NCBI GenBank assembly: GCA_029721435.1 | Contig: CM056576.1 | Location: 120,083,166-120,147,165 of the forward strand | DNA: 64,000 bases | Origin: Gymnothorax reevesii | Taxonomy: Eukaryota; Chordata; Actinopteri; Anguilliformes; Muraenidae | Direction: 5' to 3' | In this document: positions 40,501-47,710 of the stretch, in pieces | Numbering within the stretch: the first letter of the stretch is position 1 | How the letters are laid out: every line of letters begins with the position of its first letter | Made by a program: the position numbers and the translations under genes | Notes under the pieces: generated by a model | Databases searched by the model: none | What the model was told of the DNA's origin: nothing | The model's input: the letters and a program-made list of their open reading frames with translations, nothing else

Positions 40501-42267
40501 TCTGCAATTTGAACTGAAATGTGTCAAGAGATGTGCTGAGATCAAGAAAGTGCAAACACCTCGTGTTGCACCATTCTGGGGACATCCATTGATTGATTAC
40601 ATAACATGACATGACAGGACTGTTAGCCACCTGGAGAGGAAAGGGTTAAAGCAATTTCCTGAAAATTTTTAGGACACTTCAGGGCGTACCTATCGTCGCT
40701 TCTCATGGTCTCAGATCCTGTTTTCATCTCAGCACTTTTTCACTCAAAACAGATGTATCGCAATTTACGTACTAAGCCTGTGCTCACTCATGCGTGACAT
40801 GTTAAGTATGTGCAACTGCACAAAAAATCAATGAACCATTGTCCATCAACCTATGTAAAAGGATTTTCCAAAAATGATAGAATATAAATTTTAGGGCAAT
40901 TTTCCAAAGTGGGACTTTTTTTTGATGCACCCTGTATGGTATGCAATATAATTCAAAGATGTATAGAAGAAATCCAGTTGAATCTTGGATGGTAAAGGAC
41001 AAGGCTGAAAACCATTTCAGAAGATGTGTCATCTCCAGTCTCTCAGACGTCATGATTTTAGGAACTGTCATGGGACAATAAAGGATATCACAAGGTCAGC
41101 TCGAAAATGCTCTGGTTAACCTTTGTCAGTCAACAGAATTTGTTGCAGCATCCAGAGATGCGAGTTAAAAGTTTACAAAATGAAACAGAAGCCATATGTC
41201 AACACTGTCAAATAATGCCACTGACTTCTCTGGGTTTGGTGTCATCTGAGATGGACAGTAGCACTGTTTTAAAAAAAGAAACGGCTGTTTGTGTTCTCTG
41301 GACTGCAGCCGTCACGGACATCCCGAGTCATTAATCAATCTCGGGTCGAAAAGCCAGCCTCTGTCACTATACCGGGATGTGTCAGTGTACATGGCATGAG
41401 TGACTTGGACTATTGTGAGGGCAGCATTAATGCAAAATGATATTAACAAAATGGGGGGGGGGGGGGGGGGGGGGGCAAAGTATGCTGGCATGTATATGTT
41501 GCTTTCTCTTGGGACTGCCTAGCATTTTCAAGCAAGATAATGTTGAACCACATTCTGCATGGATTACAAGTTAATGGCAGGGTGATCAGGGAGTGCAAGA
41601 GCTAGATTATCCTGCCTGCAGTCCTGATTGGTCTATGATTGAGAAATGTGTGGTACATAATGAAGCAAAATATATGAAAACCCTGTACAATTATGCCGCT
41701 GATGACCTGTATGTTGGAGGAATGGGGCAAATTCCTCATACTACACTTGTACAACTTATGTCCTTAGTACCCAACTTTATGTGTGTGATGAAAATAAATA
41801 TTACTTATAAGTAATTCAATTCACATATTCACTTTTTAGAACATCCCATAATTTTCCATTTTCCATGATGTGTTGACTTCTAATGAATTGGGGCTGTTGT
41901 GTCTAGGATATACTGCCACAGTATGCCATGTATAATGAACTAGTAAGCAATATCGAACACAGTCAGACCAACTGAGTGAATTAGGGAGTAAAACAGTGAT
42001 AGAGGTGTATAGTGATGTACAGATGATGAACTTAATATCTCACCTTTCTTGCCGCAGAACGTTGAGGAGCCGAAGGCTGCAGAAGAGGAAGTCAGCGAAG
42101 AAGAGGACGAGGATGAAGATGAGGAGGAAGAGGAGGATGATGGACTGGAGGATGATGTCACTAGCATGGAGTCTGGGGATAGCGATGAAGAGGAGGCAGG
42201 GTTCCACAGGGGCACGCAGGACGGCAAGAGCAAGGCCAGACTGGAGTGGAACACTACCTTGTCTTAG
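16354..42267 (+). CDS. clstn2: clstn2 (calsyntenin-2), 3' half, nine coding exons
   Basis: Calsyntenins are type I membrane proteins of the postsynaptic membrane and transport vesicles that bind kinesin light chain and X11/Mint adaptors. The join is 16354-16516, 21416-21582, 26151-26299, 29876-30087, 31343-31507, 33319-33464, 35892-36015, 37957-38129 and 42058-42267, totalling 1509 nt: 502 residues and a TAG. All eight introns are GT..AG and the phases agree at every junction. Family hallmarks in order are ICDQEWHYYVINVEFP, VGACWQ, CLQACKEGLDINSLESLG, VMEGDD, YINSRQFPT, CFGEDTCISIP, CSELNGRYTSNEFN, one TM helix and DWDESALTITVNPME. From recalled paralogue sequences, SLSGLTIRPGKIE and ACKEGLDINSLESLG fit CLSTN2 better than CLSTN1 or CLSTN3. 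Teleosts may carry 2a/2b copies, which I cannot separate. The signal peptide, cadherin repeats and most of LamG lie upstream of the window. Confidence 0.95.
16776..18735 (+). mobile_element. TTAA-flanked element with remnant coding sequence
   Basis: The left end TTAAATGGACATTGTGTAAC and the right end, whose reverse complement is TTAAAGGGACATTTTGGTGC, form a diverged inverted pair with TTAA at both edges. About 17049-17335 on the plus strand reads as a basic, charged protein segment (RKRKRELKRQRDWRIQKIRA, then NIGLAFPRLK, one stop, and DFQRDAEVASFLIDK) ending at GTAAGT, a possible splice donor. That motif resembles uncharacterised fish proteins that I recall, but no catalytic domain is visible. 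A short SINE-tail-like fragment lies near 18335-18385. Confidence 0.5.
17049..17338 (+). pseudogene. Remnant exon of an unknown element-borne protein
   Basis: An open frame starting METL-type in ATTGAGACACTGG context (MIETLEEISKRGYCDKFENL) runs for 73 codons, is interrupted by TAG at 17268-17270, then resumes in the same frame through FQRDAEVASFLIDK to a GTAAGT at about 17330. It is rich in Lys/Arg, suggesting a nucleic-acid-binding N-terminal region. The function is unknown. Confidence 0.4.
19096..19155 (+). repeat. AAT/TAATA-rich low-complexity tract
   Basis: Repeated ATAATA units, including AATAATAATAATAATAATAA near 19131-19151. Confidence 0.85.
21416..21582 (+). CDS. clstn2: clstn2 exon 2 of 9: LamG to membrane-proximal linker
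   Basis: 167 nt, entered in phase 1 (the Gly codon is split G|GA) and left in phase 0, encoding fragment residues 55-110. It contains GGEVRTPRFSQYFRG, SLSGLTIRPGKIETQKV and the two-cysteine motif CLQACKEGLD, then SLESLGRGIK. This stretch is the best discriminator for calsyntenin-2 over its paralogues. The donor GTGACA is non-consensus at position +4, and a CT-rich tract follows it directly. Confidence 0.95.
21585..21735 (+). repeat. CT-rich low-complexity tract next to a splice donor
   Basis: A run of CTCTCT/TTTCTC units starting a few bases after the exon 2 donor. Pyrimidine-rich on the sense strand. Confidence 0.9.
24562..24744. mobile_element. Miniature inverted-repeat element, 183 bp
   Basis: CACTGTTATAAA at the left and TTTTATAACAGTG at the right form a near-perfect inverted pair. 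The AT-rich interior is non-coding. The ends recall fish MITEs starting CACTGTTA. Confidence 0.55.
26151..26299 (+). CDS. clstn2: clstn2 exon 3 of 9: membrane-proximal ectodomain
   Basis: 149 nt starting FHFNPAQSILVMEGDD and continuing with LSKVSYINSRQFPTPGIRRLRI. It enters in phase 0 and leaves in phase 2 (CA|A, Gln). The donor is placed inside the apparent CAG at CA|GTAAGC, because that gives a consensus donor and the next exon begins with the base needed to complete Gln before the conserved CFGED. Confidence 0.94.
26300..29875 (+). other. clstn2: clstn2 intron, 3.6 kb
   Basis: It contains the minus-strand LTR-like repeat at 27376-28040 and a T10G11 homopolymer junction near 28930-28950. 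The rest shows no recognisable feature. Confidence 0.8.
27376..28040 (-). repeat. LTR-like dispersed repeat, copy 2
   Basis: On the minus strand this 665-bp repeat begins TGTCATGGTTTTGG and ends AAAATGACA, so its ends are the inverted pentamer TGTCA/TGACA as in many LTRs. A poly(A) signal (GCCAATAAAGATTT) lies just before its 3' end. It matches the copy at 13935 in several ordered blocks. No internal retroelement genes and no clear target duplication. Confidence 0.6.
29876..30087 (+). CDS. clstn2: clstn2 exon 4 of 9: membrane-proximal ectodomain
   Basis: 212 nt between the acceptor GCTCAG and the donor GTAAGG, entering in phase 2 and leaving in phase 1. It reads QCFGEDTCISIPDVEAV, then a VMVLPPSEPRITI strand, a linker, GVTLFQELRIVST and KSDAATHNA. 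The paired cysteines in CFGEDTC are conserved in calsyntenins. Base composition is clearly richer in G+C and CpG than the flanking introns. The open frame runs on into both introns by chance; the splice sites set the limits. Confidence 0.94.
30088..31342 (+). other. clstn2: clstn2 intron, 1.26 kb
   Basis: Apart from two TGAATATTCATG palindromes near 30227-30238 and 30306-30317, nothing stands out in this intron. Confidence 0.8.
31343..31507 (+). CDS. clstn2: clstn2 exon 5 of 9: membrane-proximal ectodomain
   Basis: 165 nt, entering and leaving in phase 1, between the acceptor CACACAG and the donor GTGGGT. It contains EILHNLDYCDVLVIGEELDP, followed by ERESL, HLDASNSTSGISIFG. The Asn in SNSTSG is a predicted N-glycosylation site (N-S-T). 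The HNLD-C-D pattern and the LDPxRE motif are conserved across calsyntenins. Confidence 0.94.
31564..32820. mobile_element. Small inverted-repeat element split by a Tc1 insertion
   Basis: The left piece (31564-31630) CAGGGTTGTTCAGCCTCATC and the right piece (32689-32820) match the intact copies at 54930-55126 and 50526-50708. The outer ends are inverted (GTTCAGCC / GGCTGAATACC). Removing the inserted Tc1 leaves an element of about 200 bp. Confidence 0.65.
31631..32688 (+). mobile_element. Tc1-like transposon, about 1.06 kb, internally deleted
   Basis: Inverted ends TATAGTGGGCTCCAAAATTA and (reverse complement of the right end) TATAGTAGGCTCCAAAATTA differ at about one base in 20. The interior retains the C-terminal half of a Tc1 transposase with several frame breaks, including VFQQDKHTT (around the second catalytic Asp) and the LDLNTVENL region (degenerate SPDLNPIE). 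The N-terminal DNA-binding part is missing. It sits inside another repeat. Confidence 0.85.
32885..33170 (+). repeat. V-SINE-like fragment, 5' truncated
   Basis: It carries the conserved central segment of fish V-SINEs (TTTCCTCCCACAGTCCAAGA, then CATGCATGTTAGGCGAATTG) and a tail (GGGATAGGCTCTAGCCCCCT). The tRNA-derived head is missing. Confidence 0.65.
33319..33464 (+). CDS. clstn2: clstn2 exon 6 of 9: conserved CSELNGRYTSNEFN block
   Basis: 146 nt, entering in phase 1 (G|GT Gly) and leaving in phase 0. It encodes GVDSMSHYEQAVRQVRYYNW, an RRFCVTCSELNGRY segment and TSNEFNME. CSELNGRYTSNEFN is the strongest family signature in the window. The donor is GTCAGA, a weak site lacking the usual purine at +3. 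Since GAG|GTC would also read on in frame, a retained-intron reading would add six residues (VRASP-like) and then stop at 33480-33482. Confidence 0.94.
33545..33725 (+). repeat. V-SINE-like copy with tRNA-derived head
   Basis: The head GCACGGTGGCGCAGTGGGTA resembles a pol III A-box region and a degenerate B box (GTTGTGGGTAAAATTC) follows. The V-domain segment TCCTCCCGCAGTCCAAAGAA comes next. It starts only about 80 bp after exon 6 of clstn2. Confidence 0.7.
35505..35726. mobile_element. 222-bp inverted-repeat element
   Basis: The ends TAGTCCCCTAC and GTAGGGGACTA are a perfect 11-bp inverted pair. The interior includes CCGTCCGTCCGTCAGTCCGT. A similar TACTACATTT occurs just outside each side (35471 and 35751), possibly chance. 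It resembles a common fish repeat. Confidence 0.65.
35892..36015 (+). CDS. clstn2: clstn2 exon 7 of 9: extracellular stalk
   Basis: 124 nt, entered in phase 0 and left in phase 1, between CTCTCAG and GTAAGG. It encodes VSVLHKSEDEEHVN, then a His/Met/Ser-rich stalk ending SLNSVHGS just before the membrane (fragment residues 335-375). In mammalian calsyntenins (alcadeins) this juxtamembrane region is where alpha-secretase-type shedding occurs before gamma-secretase cleavage. I infer the same role here from position only, as stalk sequences diverge quickly. Confidence 0.92.
36016..37956 (+). other. clstn2: clstn2 intron, 1.9 kb
   Basis: About half is a probable inverted-repeat DNA element (36701-37612). 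The remainder has no recognisable feature. Confidence 0.75.
36701..37612. mobile_element. Probable non-autonomous DNA element, about 0.9 kb
   Basis: The left CTGCGTTTCCACCAAACATT and the right end (reverse complement CTGCCTCATTTCCACCAACC) look like diverged inverted termini. 'CTGCGTTTCCACC' ends are common in fish PIF/Harbinger- or hAT-type elements. No transposase is present. Confidence 0.4.
37957..38129 (+). CDS. clstn2: clstn2 exon 8 of 9: transmembrane helix and first kinesin-binding motif
   Basis: 173 nt, entering in phase 1 and leaving in phase 0, between CCTGTAG and GTGAGT. Fragment residues about 376-396 form the single TM helix (ATVMIVMCIAVLVVIVVLGI), followed by the stop-transfer YRIHAAH. 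The cytosolic side carries the first W-acidic motif ADWDESAL (Trp at fragment residue 420), which in mammalian calsyntenins binds kinesin light chain, and VNPME, the NP motif reported to bind X11L/Mint2. Both motifs look intact. Confidence 0.95.
39298..39605 (+). repeat. Small dispersed repeat, family A, diverged copy
   Basis: It begins AACTAGAGGCACTCATAGAG, continues with ACCTCCGCCAAGG and ends AAAACATAACCTCCGCC...GGCAGAGGTAATAAC after an ACAGACAGACAAACAAACAG tract. Ends match the family copies at 12119 and 54505; the middle is different. Confidence 0.65.
39990..40934. mobile_element. 945-bp mariner-like element with long inverted repeats
   Basis: CAGGGTGTATCAAAAAAATG at the left pairs with the reverse complement of the right end (CAGGGTGCATCAAAAAAAAG). 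The inverted repeats extend about 165 bp each (to about 40150 and from 40780). TA sits on both sides (39988-39989, 40935-40936), the Tc1/mariner target. A minus-strand fragment at about 40227-40440 reads TPLDFFLWGHLKSKVYV-like text, the region around the last catalytic Asp of mariner-related transposases, so only a piece of the gene survives. Confidence 0.8.
40975..41815 (+). mobile_element. Degenerate Tc1-like transposon fragment
   Basis: This stretch keeps decayed transposase text parallel to the copy at 45434: GGATGTGTCAGTGTACATGG and CCTGCCTGCAGTCCTGATTG (PACSPDxxxIE-type region, about 41611). Termini are not recognisable. A 23-G run interrupts it at 41453-41475. Confidence 0.6.
41453..41475 (+). 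repeat. Poly-G tract (23 G)
   Basis: An unbroken G run inside a Tc1-like relic in the last clstn2 intron. It could form a G-quadruplex and is prone to sequencing error. Confidence 0.9.
42058..42267 (+). CDS. clstn2: clstn2 exon 9 of 9: acidic cytosolic tail and stop
   Basis: 210 nt including TAG, entered in phase 0 after GCCGCAG. It encodes fragment residues 434-502: a long Glu/Asp block (EEEVSEEEDEDEDEEEEEDD), MESGDSDEEEAG, a basic linker and the terminus ARLEWNTTLS. The acidic tract before the end is typical of calsyntenins 1 and 2. The C-terminal W-acidic motif (usually LEWDDSTL in mammals, from memory) is shortened and lacks the two acidic residues after Trp, so the second kinesin-light-chain site may be weak or lost. 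Confidence 0.94.
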   Translation, partial: NVEEPKAAEEEVSEEEDEDEDEEEEEDDGLEDDVTSMESGDSDEEEAGFHRGTQDGKSKARLEWNTTLS

Positions 42268-45030
42268 ATTTACTCACACACTTAGACACACGACATAAAC
42301 ACGCACTGATGCACACAGATCATCCCTTCCTTTCAAAAAAAAAAAAAACATTTCAGATGATACATTCATTTGATAAAGTCAAATTTTTGCGACCAACTCG
42401 TTTGCTAAGCATTATCCCCCTCTTGTGGTCAATATTATGTACCGCGCCATAAAGCCACACTTAGCAATTGCTGACTGTCGATGAATGCTCTCAGTTTCAC
42501 AACTAAACTATATTGAATTTAAAATACACAAATAAAAATTCCCTGCAAAGAAATTTATACACTAGACTAGACACTTGGGTTTCATATAATATATATAAAA
42601 ATGTAAAAACTAATCTTTGACATGAACATTTCTGAATTTATTTTCAATATTTTAATATCTTTAATCAGTTTTTTTAAGATGGTATATATTTTAACAAGTG
42701 ATAGTTCTTTTCAATTTGCAATAGAAATAACATGTAGAAGATATGACTCGTCACTTAATCTGGGTTGATTCATTTCGAATTATTGTTTATGAACATGTCA
42801 CTTCCTTGAGCTTGCATTTATTTTTGAAAGATTTCCCTCTCTTTCAGAAATAGGGTGAGGTCAGAGAGGAGCTAAGCCTTTTTATACGCCATTCTGCACA
42901 TTCTATGGAACTAGTAGTTCAACTGATGCACTTCAAGATATGTTTTTTTGTTGTGTGCACTCATTGCAGTAATTACTTGTTCATTGTGGTTGCCCAACAT
43001 TTCTCGGCGTATGCTCCAAACCACTCACTCACCCTCCTTCGAGGAGAGGCTGAGGCTAGTGCGTACACTTGTAAAATTGATCAACTACATGTTTAATTCC
43101 TGTTTGGCTTTGCTCAAGAGCACAGCCTCAGACCAGTGGTGTATTGGTCACTGGAGAAGTGGGTATTCTTTATAGGGTAGATAGCTTGATCACCAAGGAG
43201 ACAGTGAGTGTAATCTCCAATGTAATTCAATGGCATTTTGGCTGATGGGTGACTATATTGTAAATTTACGGAAAAAGAGGTGGATAGTCTCTGTATTGCT
43301 GAGTTTACCCTCCAATACACCACTGCCTTGGGCCAGTATTCGTGCTCACACCTTTTTGATCAGTGCATTCCTTCATTTTTTACTTCAGTCCATGTAAACT
43401 GCGTCTATACACACTGCTGTAGAGCCCGGCCTGGCCCCATTTGCACTGTACTGTACTGTGCAAATGTGCAATATCAATCAAATAACATTCATCATTCGTT
43501 GCAAAACGTGTTAATATGCAAACAAGGGAGTGATATAAGGGTAAATTTTGTAATTAAACCTCACTAGAGGCGTACTTTTTGAGATTACAGATGTTATTAG
43601 CGGATAATTTCTGTTCTTGGCGAGATTTCATGAACTGTACACTTTCCCCGCCATTATTTCCAGAGAAGAACACAGTCCTACTGAAGAGCACTAATTTGGT
43701 TTATTAAAAGGGCAATTGAGTGCACAAATTTATAGAGCTATGGTGAGTACAGTTGTAAAAACATTTTTAATCGGAGAGCTGTAAGCGCGTTCAGAGGTCT
43801 CAACTGACACCGAATTCTCGATGAGGCAGCGTATGTGTTCATCTTTTACTAATGAAGGGTTTAATTGTTATTGCCTCGTCTCTTGCCAACTAATTTGCTC
43901 ATTTCCACTTTCACTAAACTGACCAGTCCGCTACCAGTCAAGCAGCACTTCACTCTGTTTTATTGCAACTGGCCTGTTTAACCCTTAAGTTACAACAGTA
44001 TGTAATTTTCCCAGCTTCAGGTTCAGGTGTGTTTAAAGAGCAGATGTGCGGACCCTCCCATTGACGGGAATGCGAGTGGTTATTAAAGGGTCTTCTGATC
44101 TGTGCTTAATTCTTGCCCATGGTTTTTCTGAAGGGCGCCATTTTGAATTTGTGCATTGGTAACATGTAAAGTCCGTAGCAGTGGTTAGATCTTCCTCCGC
44201 ATCAACTTTATAAAGCCTGTGGTTGTGATGTCATCAGTGTGCCCCCTCCCCCACTCTCAAAAAATCTCCACCCCGTTACTACTGCTTGCCTCGTCAGACT
44301 GTGAGTGCGTCGCAATGTTAGATAAATTCGTCTTCCATTACTCCACTCTCTGCTGGTCTCCTACCCCCCATAGTTTCAGATAGGAGGACATGAATGGAAA
44401 TGGGAGGATGCATTTTTTCAGGTATTGGGACACATGCCGTGAGGCTCAATCCAGTCACTTATTTTTCTCATCCTTCCGTCCTTTCCTTAACTCCCTCCCT
44501 TGCTTTGAGCTCCGCCCATTTAGGAGCCAAGGAAAAGATGCAAGAGAAGGAAGGGAAGTGTGGGATTAAAGAAACATCAGTTTGAGGAACAGAACTGTCT
44601 TTGCTCCATCAAACGTCAGTTCGAAACAAGGTCGGAACAAGAGATTGATCCTTTTCATCACACGTATTACAAGTAAAATTTTTTGCCAAGGATGCTCAAC
44701 ACCTGTATGGTGAAACTCCCAAAGCCTATTTCCTAACTCTTCAGAGGCACATTTAATGATGGCCGACCTCAGTCAATTTCTCTTGCAGGTCCTGGGAAAG
44801 GAAGGATGGAAGAAATAAAGGATTGGAATAAGTCCTGTGTTTTGCTAGACTCCTTGACACCAACAAAGATTAAAGAGCCATTTGAAATATCTAGCCTGTA
44901 AAAATGTGTAAAACTATTTTATAAGTTTTTCTTTGATTTTTTCCCCCCGTTTTCTGTTCTTTCCTTTCCTCGATGGTGACTGCAGCACTTTCTGTATGTC
45001 AGCCAATAAAGACTTGTTTTAGAATTCATC
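42268..45030 (+). other. clstn2: Probable clstn2 3' UTR
   Basis: This is AT-rich sequence after the stop codon with no exon-like coding signal. An AATAAA at 42531-42536 could end a short transcript. A better context is AATAAA at 45005-45010 in AGCCAATAAAGACTTG, followed by T/GT-rich sequence, giving a 3' UTR of about 2.76 kb. The extent is inferred from these signals; transcript data would decide. Confidence 0.5.
45005..45010 (+). terminator. clstn2: Candidate clstn2 polyadenylation signal
   Basis: A canonical AATAAA is followed within 30 nt by GT/T-rich sequence (CTTTGTTCGTTC). It is the best-placed signal downstream of the TAG before the repeat-rich intergenic region begins. Confidence 0.45.
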
Positions 45031-45433
45031 TTTGTTCGTTCTTCTCTGTGAATGAAGTGAGATGTCGAAATGAACCGTTTCAGTTTCCTTGGCATAATAA
45101 GGAGGTGAAGTCGAGAAGCAGTTTAAACATCTGTATTTTCTATCAAAGTGAAGAAACAGTGATTGCAGGTCATAGTTCTTATTTACTCTTAAAACTTTCA
45201 TAAGGAAGTGTTACCTTTACATATATTGCAGTGAAACTAGCTTATAACCTTTATAACCAGATTTATTTTGGCCTTTAGCATGTGTAAATCCTTTCTGCAT
45301 GATGAAAACTGCCAACAGCCAATGATTGGTCATAGCACTGATTTTAGAACAATTGTTGGTTGTGTTGTTAGTTTTCTGAGCGCAAAAGGTCTCTATAAAT
45401 GGAGCCCTTAATCGAACTAGGCTTATTAAGTAC

Positions 45434-46951
45434 AATCCCAATTCCGAAAAAGTTGGGACGAAGTGTAAATTGCGATTAAAATCAAAATGCAATGACTTTC
45501 AGATGACATGAGCCAATATGTTATTTGCAATAGAACATAGATAACATTTCAAATGTTGAAAGTGAGACATTGTACATTTTTATCCACAAAATCAGCTTCT
45601 CAAATTTTTGGCTGCAACAGGTCTCAAAAAAGTTGGGACTCAGGCAAAAAAAAGGGCTGAAAAAGCAGTTAACATATAAGAGAATGAACTGAAAGAACAT
45701 TTAGCAAGTAATTAAGTTAACAGGCATCAGGTTTGTAACATGACTGGCTATAAAAGGGATGTCTTAGAGAGGCTGAGTCTCTCAGAAGTAAAGATGGCCA
45801 GATGCTCTCCAACCTGTAGGCTTGCGTAAAAAAATTGTGGAATACTTTAAAAACAATGTTCCTCAACGTCAAATTGCAATGACTTTGAAGGGCTCATCAT
45901 CGACAGTACATTACATTATCAAAAGATTCAGAGAAACTGGAAAAATCTGTGTGTGTCAGGGACTTGGCCGAAGACTGGAAGACTTCAGGCCCTCAGACAC
46001 CACTGCATCACTCACCAGCATGATTCTGTCTTTGGCATTACTAAATGGGCCCAGGAATACTTCAAGAAACTACTGTCTGTAAACAGTCCGCTGTGCCATC
46101 CACAGATGCCACCTTAAACTCTATCATGCAGAAAGGAAGCCATTGTTGAGCATGATCCAGAAGCGCCGCCGTATTCTGCGGGCCAAGGCTCATTTAAAAT
46201 GGACTGAAGGAAAGTGTCCTGTGGTAAGACAAGTCCAAATTTGACATTCTTGTTGGAAATCATGGGCGTGGTGTCCTCCAGGCTAAAGAGGAGAAAGACC
46301 ACCCCTCCTGTTATCAGCATTCAGTTCAAAAGCCAGCATCTCTGATGGTATGAGGATGCATTAGTGCATATGGTGTGGGACACTTGCATGTTTTAAAAAG
46401 CACCATGAATGCTAAAAGGTAAAGGTTTTATAAAGGTTTTAGAGCAACATATGCTTCCCTCCAGATGATACCTATTCCAGGGAAGGCATTGTGTATTTCC
46501 GCTGGACAATGCAAAACCACACACTGCAGCTATTACAACAGTAATAGCATGGCTTTGTAGCAGAAGAGTCCGTGTGCTGAAGCGGCCTGCCTGCAGTCCT
46601 GATCTTTCACCGATTGAGAACATTTGGTGCATAATTAAACACAAAGTCCGTCAAAGGAGACCCAAAACTCCAGCAGTTGGAAGCCTGTATTAAACAAGAG
46701 TGGGATCAAATTCCAATGGCTAAACTCAAGAAACTTGTCTCCTCAATGCCCAGACACCTCCGCTCTGTGTTAAAAAAAAGAGGGGATGCAACACCATGGT
46801 AAACAGGCCCCTGCCCCAACTTCTTTGAGACCTGTAGCAGCCATCAAATTTTAAATTAGCTAATTTTGTGGATAAAATTGGAAAATTCCTCAGTTTCAAC
46901 ATGTTCTATTGTGAATAAAATACTGGCTGATGTGATTTGAAAGTCATTACA
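45434..46951 (+). mobile_element. Degenerate Tc1-like transposon, near full length
   Basis: The left end CCCAATTCCGAAAAAGTTGG is the typical terminus of this family. An internal AAAAAAGTTGGGACTCAGGC (about 45629) pairs with CCCCAACTTCTTTGAGACCT at about 46814. The right arm continues as an inverted copy of the left (TGAAAGTCATTAC against GCAATGACTTTCA), but the outermost 55 bp or so is lost. The interior has the N-terminal helix-turn-helix (RKKIVEYFKNNVPQRQIAM) and the PACSPDLSPIEN motif, in frames broken by indels. Confidence 0.8.
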
Positions 46952-47519
46952 CACATAATATTGAAAGTCCAAATACATTAATATTTTGATAAATCAGTAC
47001 TTATTCAGAGCCCACATTAGTACTATAAAATGTGTTCAGTACAATCCAAACAAAGCACACAATCAGAACCTTTAAAACATGAACAGGCAAATTCAACAAA
47101 AGCAGATTAATTTTGAACTGTTAAGGTTAACCAATACAAAGTAAAACCCTAATCATGTTGATTAATCCCAAAAATCTGCTAAAAATGTCTTAAAATAATT
47201 ACACAAGTGTAAATTATTTTAATCTGCATCAACAAAGCAAATCAGTTGAATTTCAGCTTCCTCTCCGTGAAAGTTATTACAGCGCAGACTTTTTGGACGT
47301 TTGGATGTAGCAGTCAGCGCCGTAAAAACCTGAGGAAAATGTCATTAAAAAGCACTTTGGAACCACTTCCTCCTTAGTATTAGCATTGATCAGTCTTTTT
47401 AAATCGGTATTTAATACGCATTTGGCCGTGTTTACAACATATAGTCAATAGATGGCAAGCGTGAGCCAAATGGATATACTGGCCGAATCGGAGGGTCGAC
47501 TGAGTCGTGAACTGCTGTA

Positions 47520-47710
47520 AAGAGCATGCATTTATAAATCTCAGTTCACAACAAAATACCGCGGAAAAGAGTCAATATGAAGGCAATGGTGGAATGGCAT
47601 GGCAGGGAGCAGAGTTACATGGGGGCACGAGAGCTGTGTCTGCGATGGTCTGAGTGCCTGTGTGAGTGAATGCGAGTGCATGGGTGCGTGGTTCATATAC
47701 TCAAGTGGAC
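47520..47710 (+). repeat. Unknown dispersed repeat, copy 1
   Basis: It contains ATAAATCTCAGTTCACAACA, then GAGTCAATATGAAGG and GGGGGCACGAGAG. The same blocks occur in order at 52075-52245. It is not from any family I recognise. Confidence 0.4.

Larger units (their letters stand above)
38130..42057 (+). other. clstn2: clstn2 intron, 3.9 kb
   Basis: It carries a small dispersed repeat (39298-39605), a 945-bp TA-flanked inverted-repeat element (39990-40934), a Tc1-like relic (about 40975-41815) and a run of 23 G (41453-41475). Nothing is recognised in 38130-39297. Confidence 0.8.

Noticed and set aside
41940..42254. Poly-Ser open frame on the minus strand
   Set aside because: Antisense shadow of the Glu/Asp tract in clstn2 exon 9.
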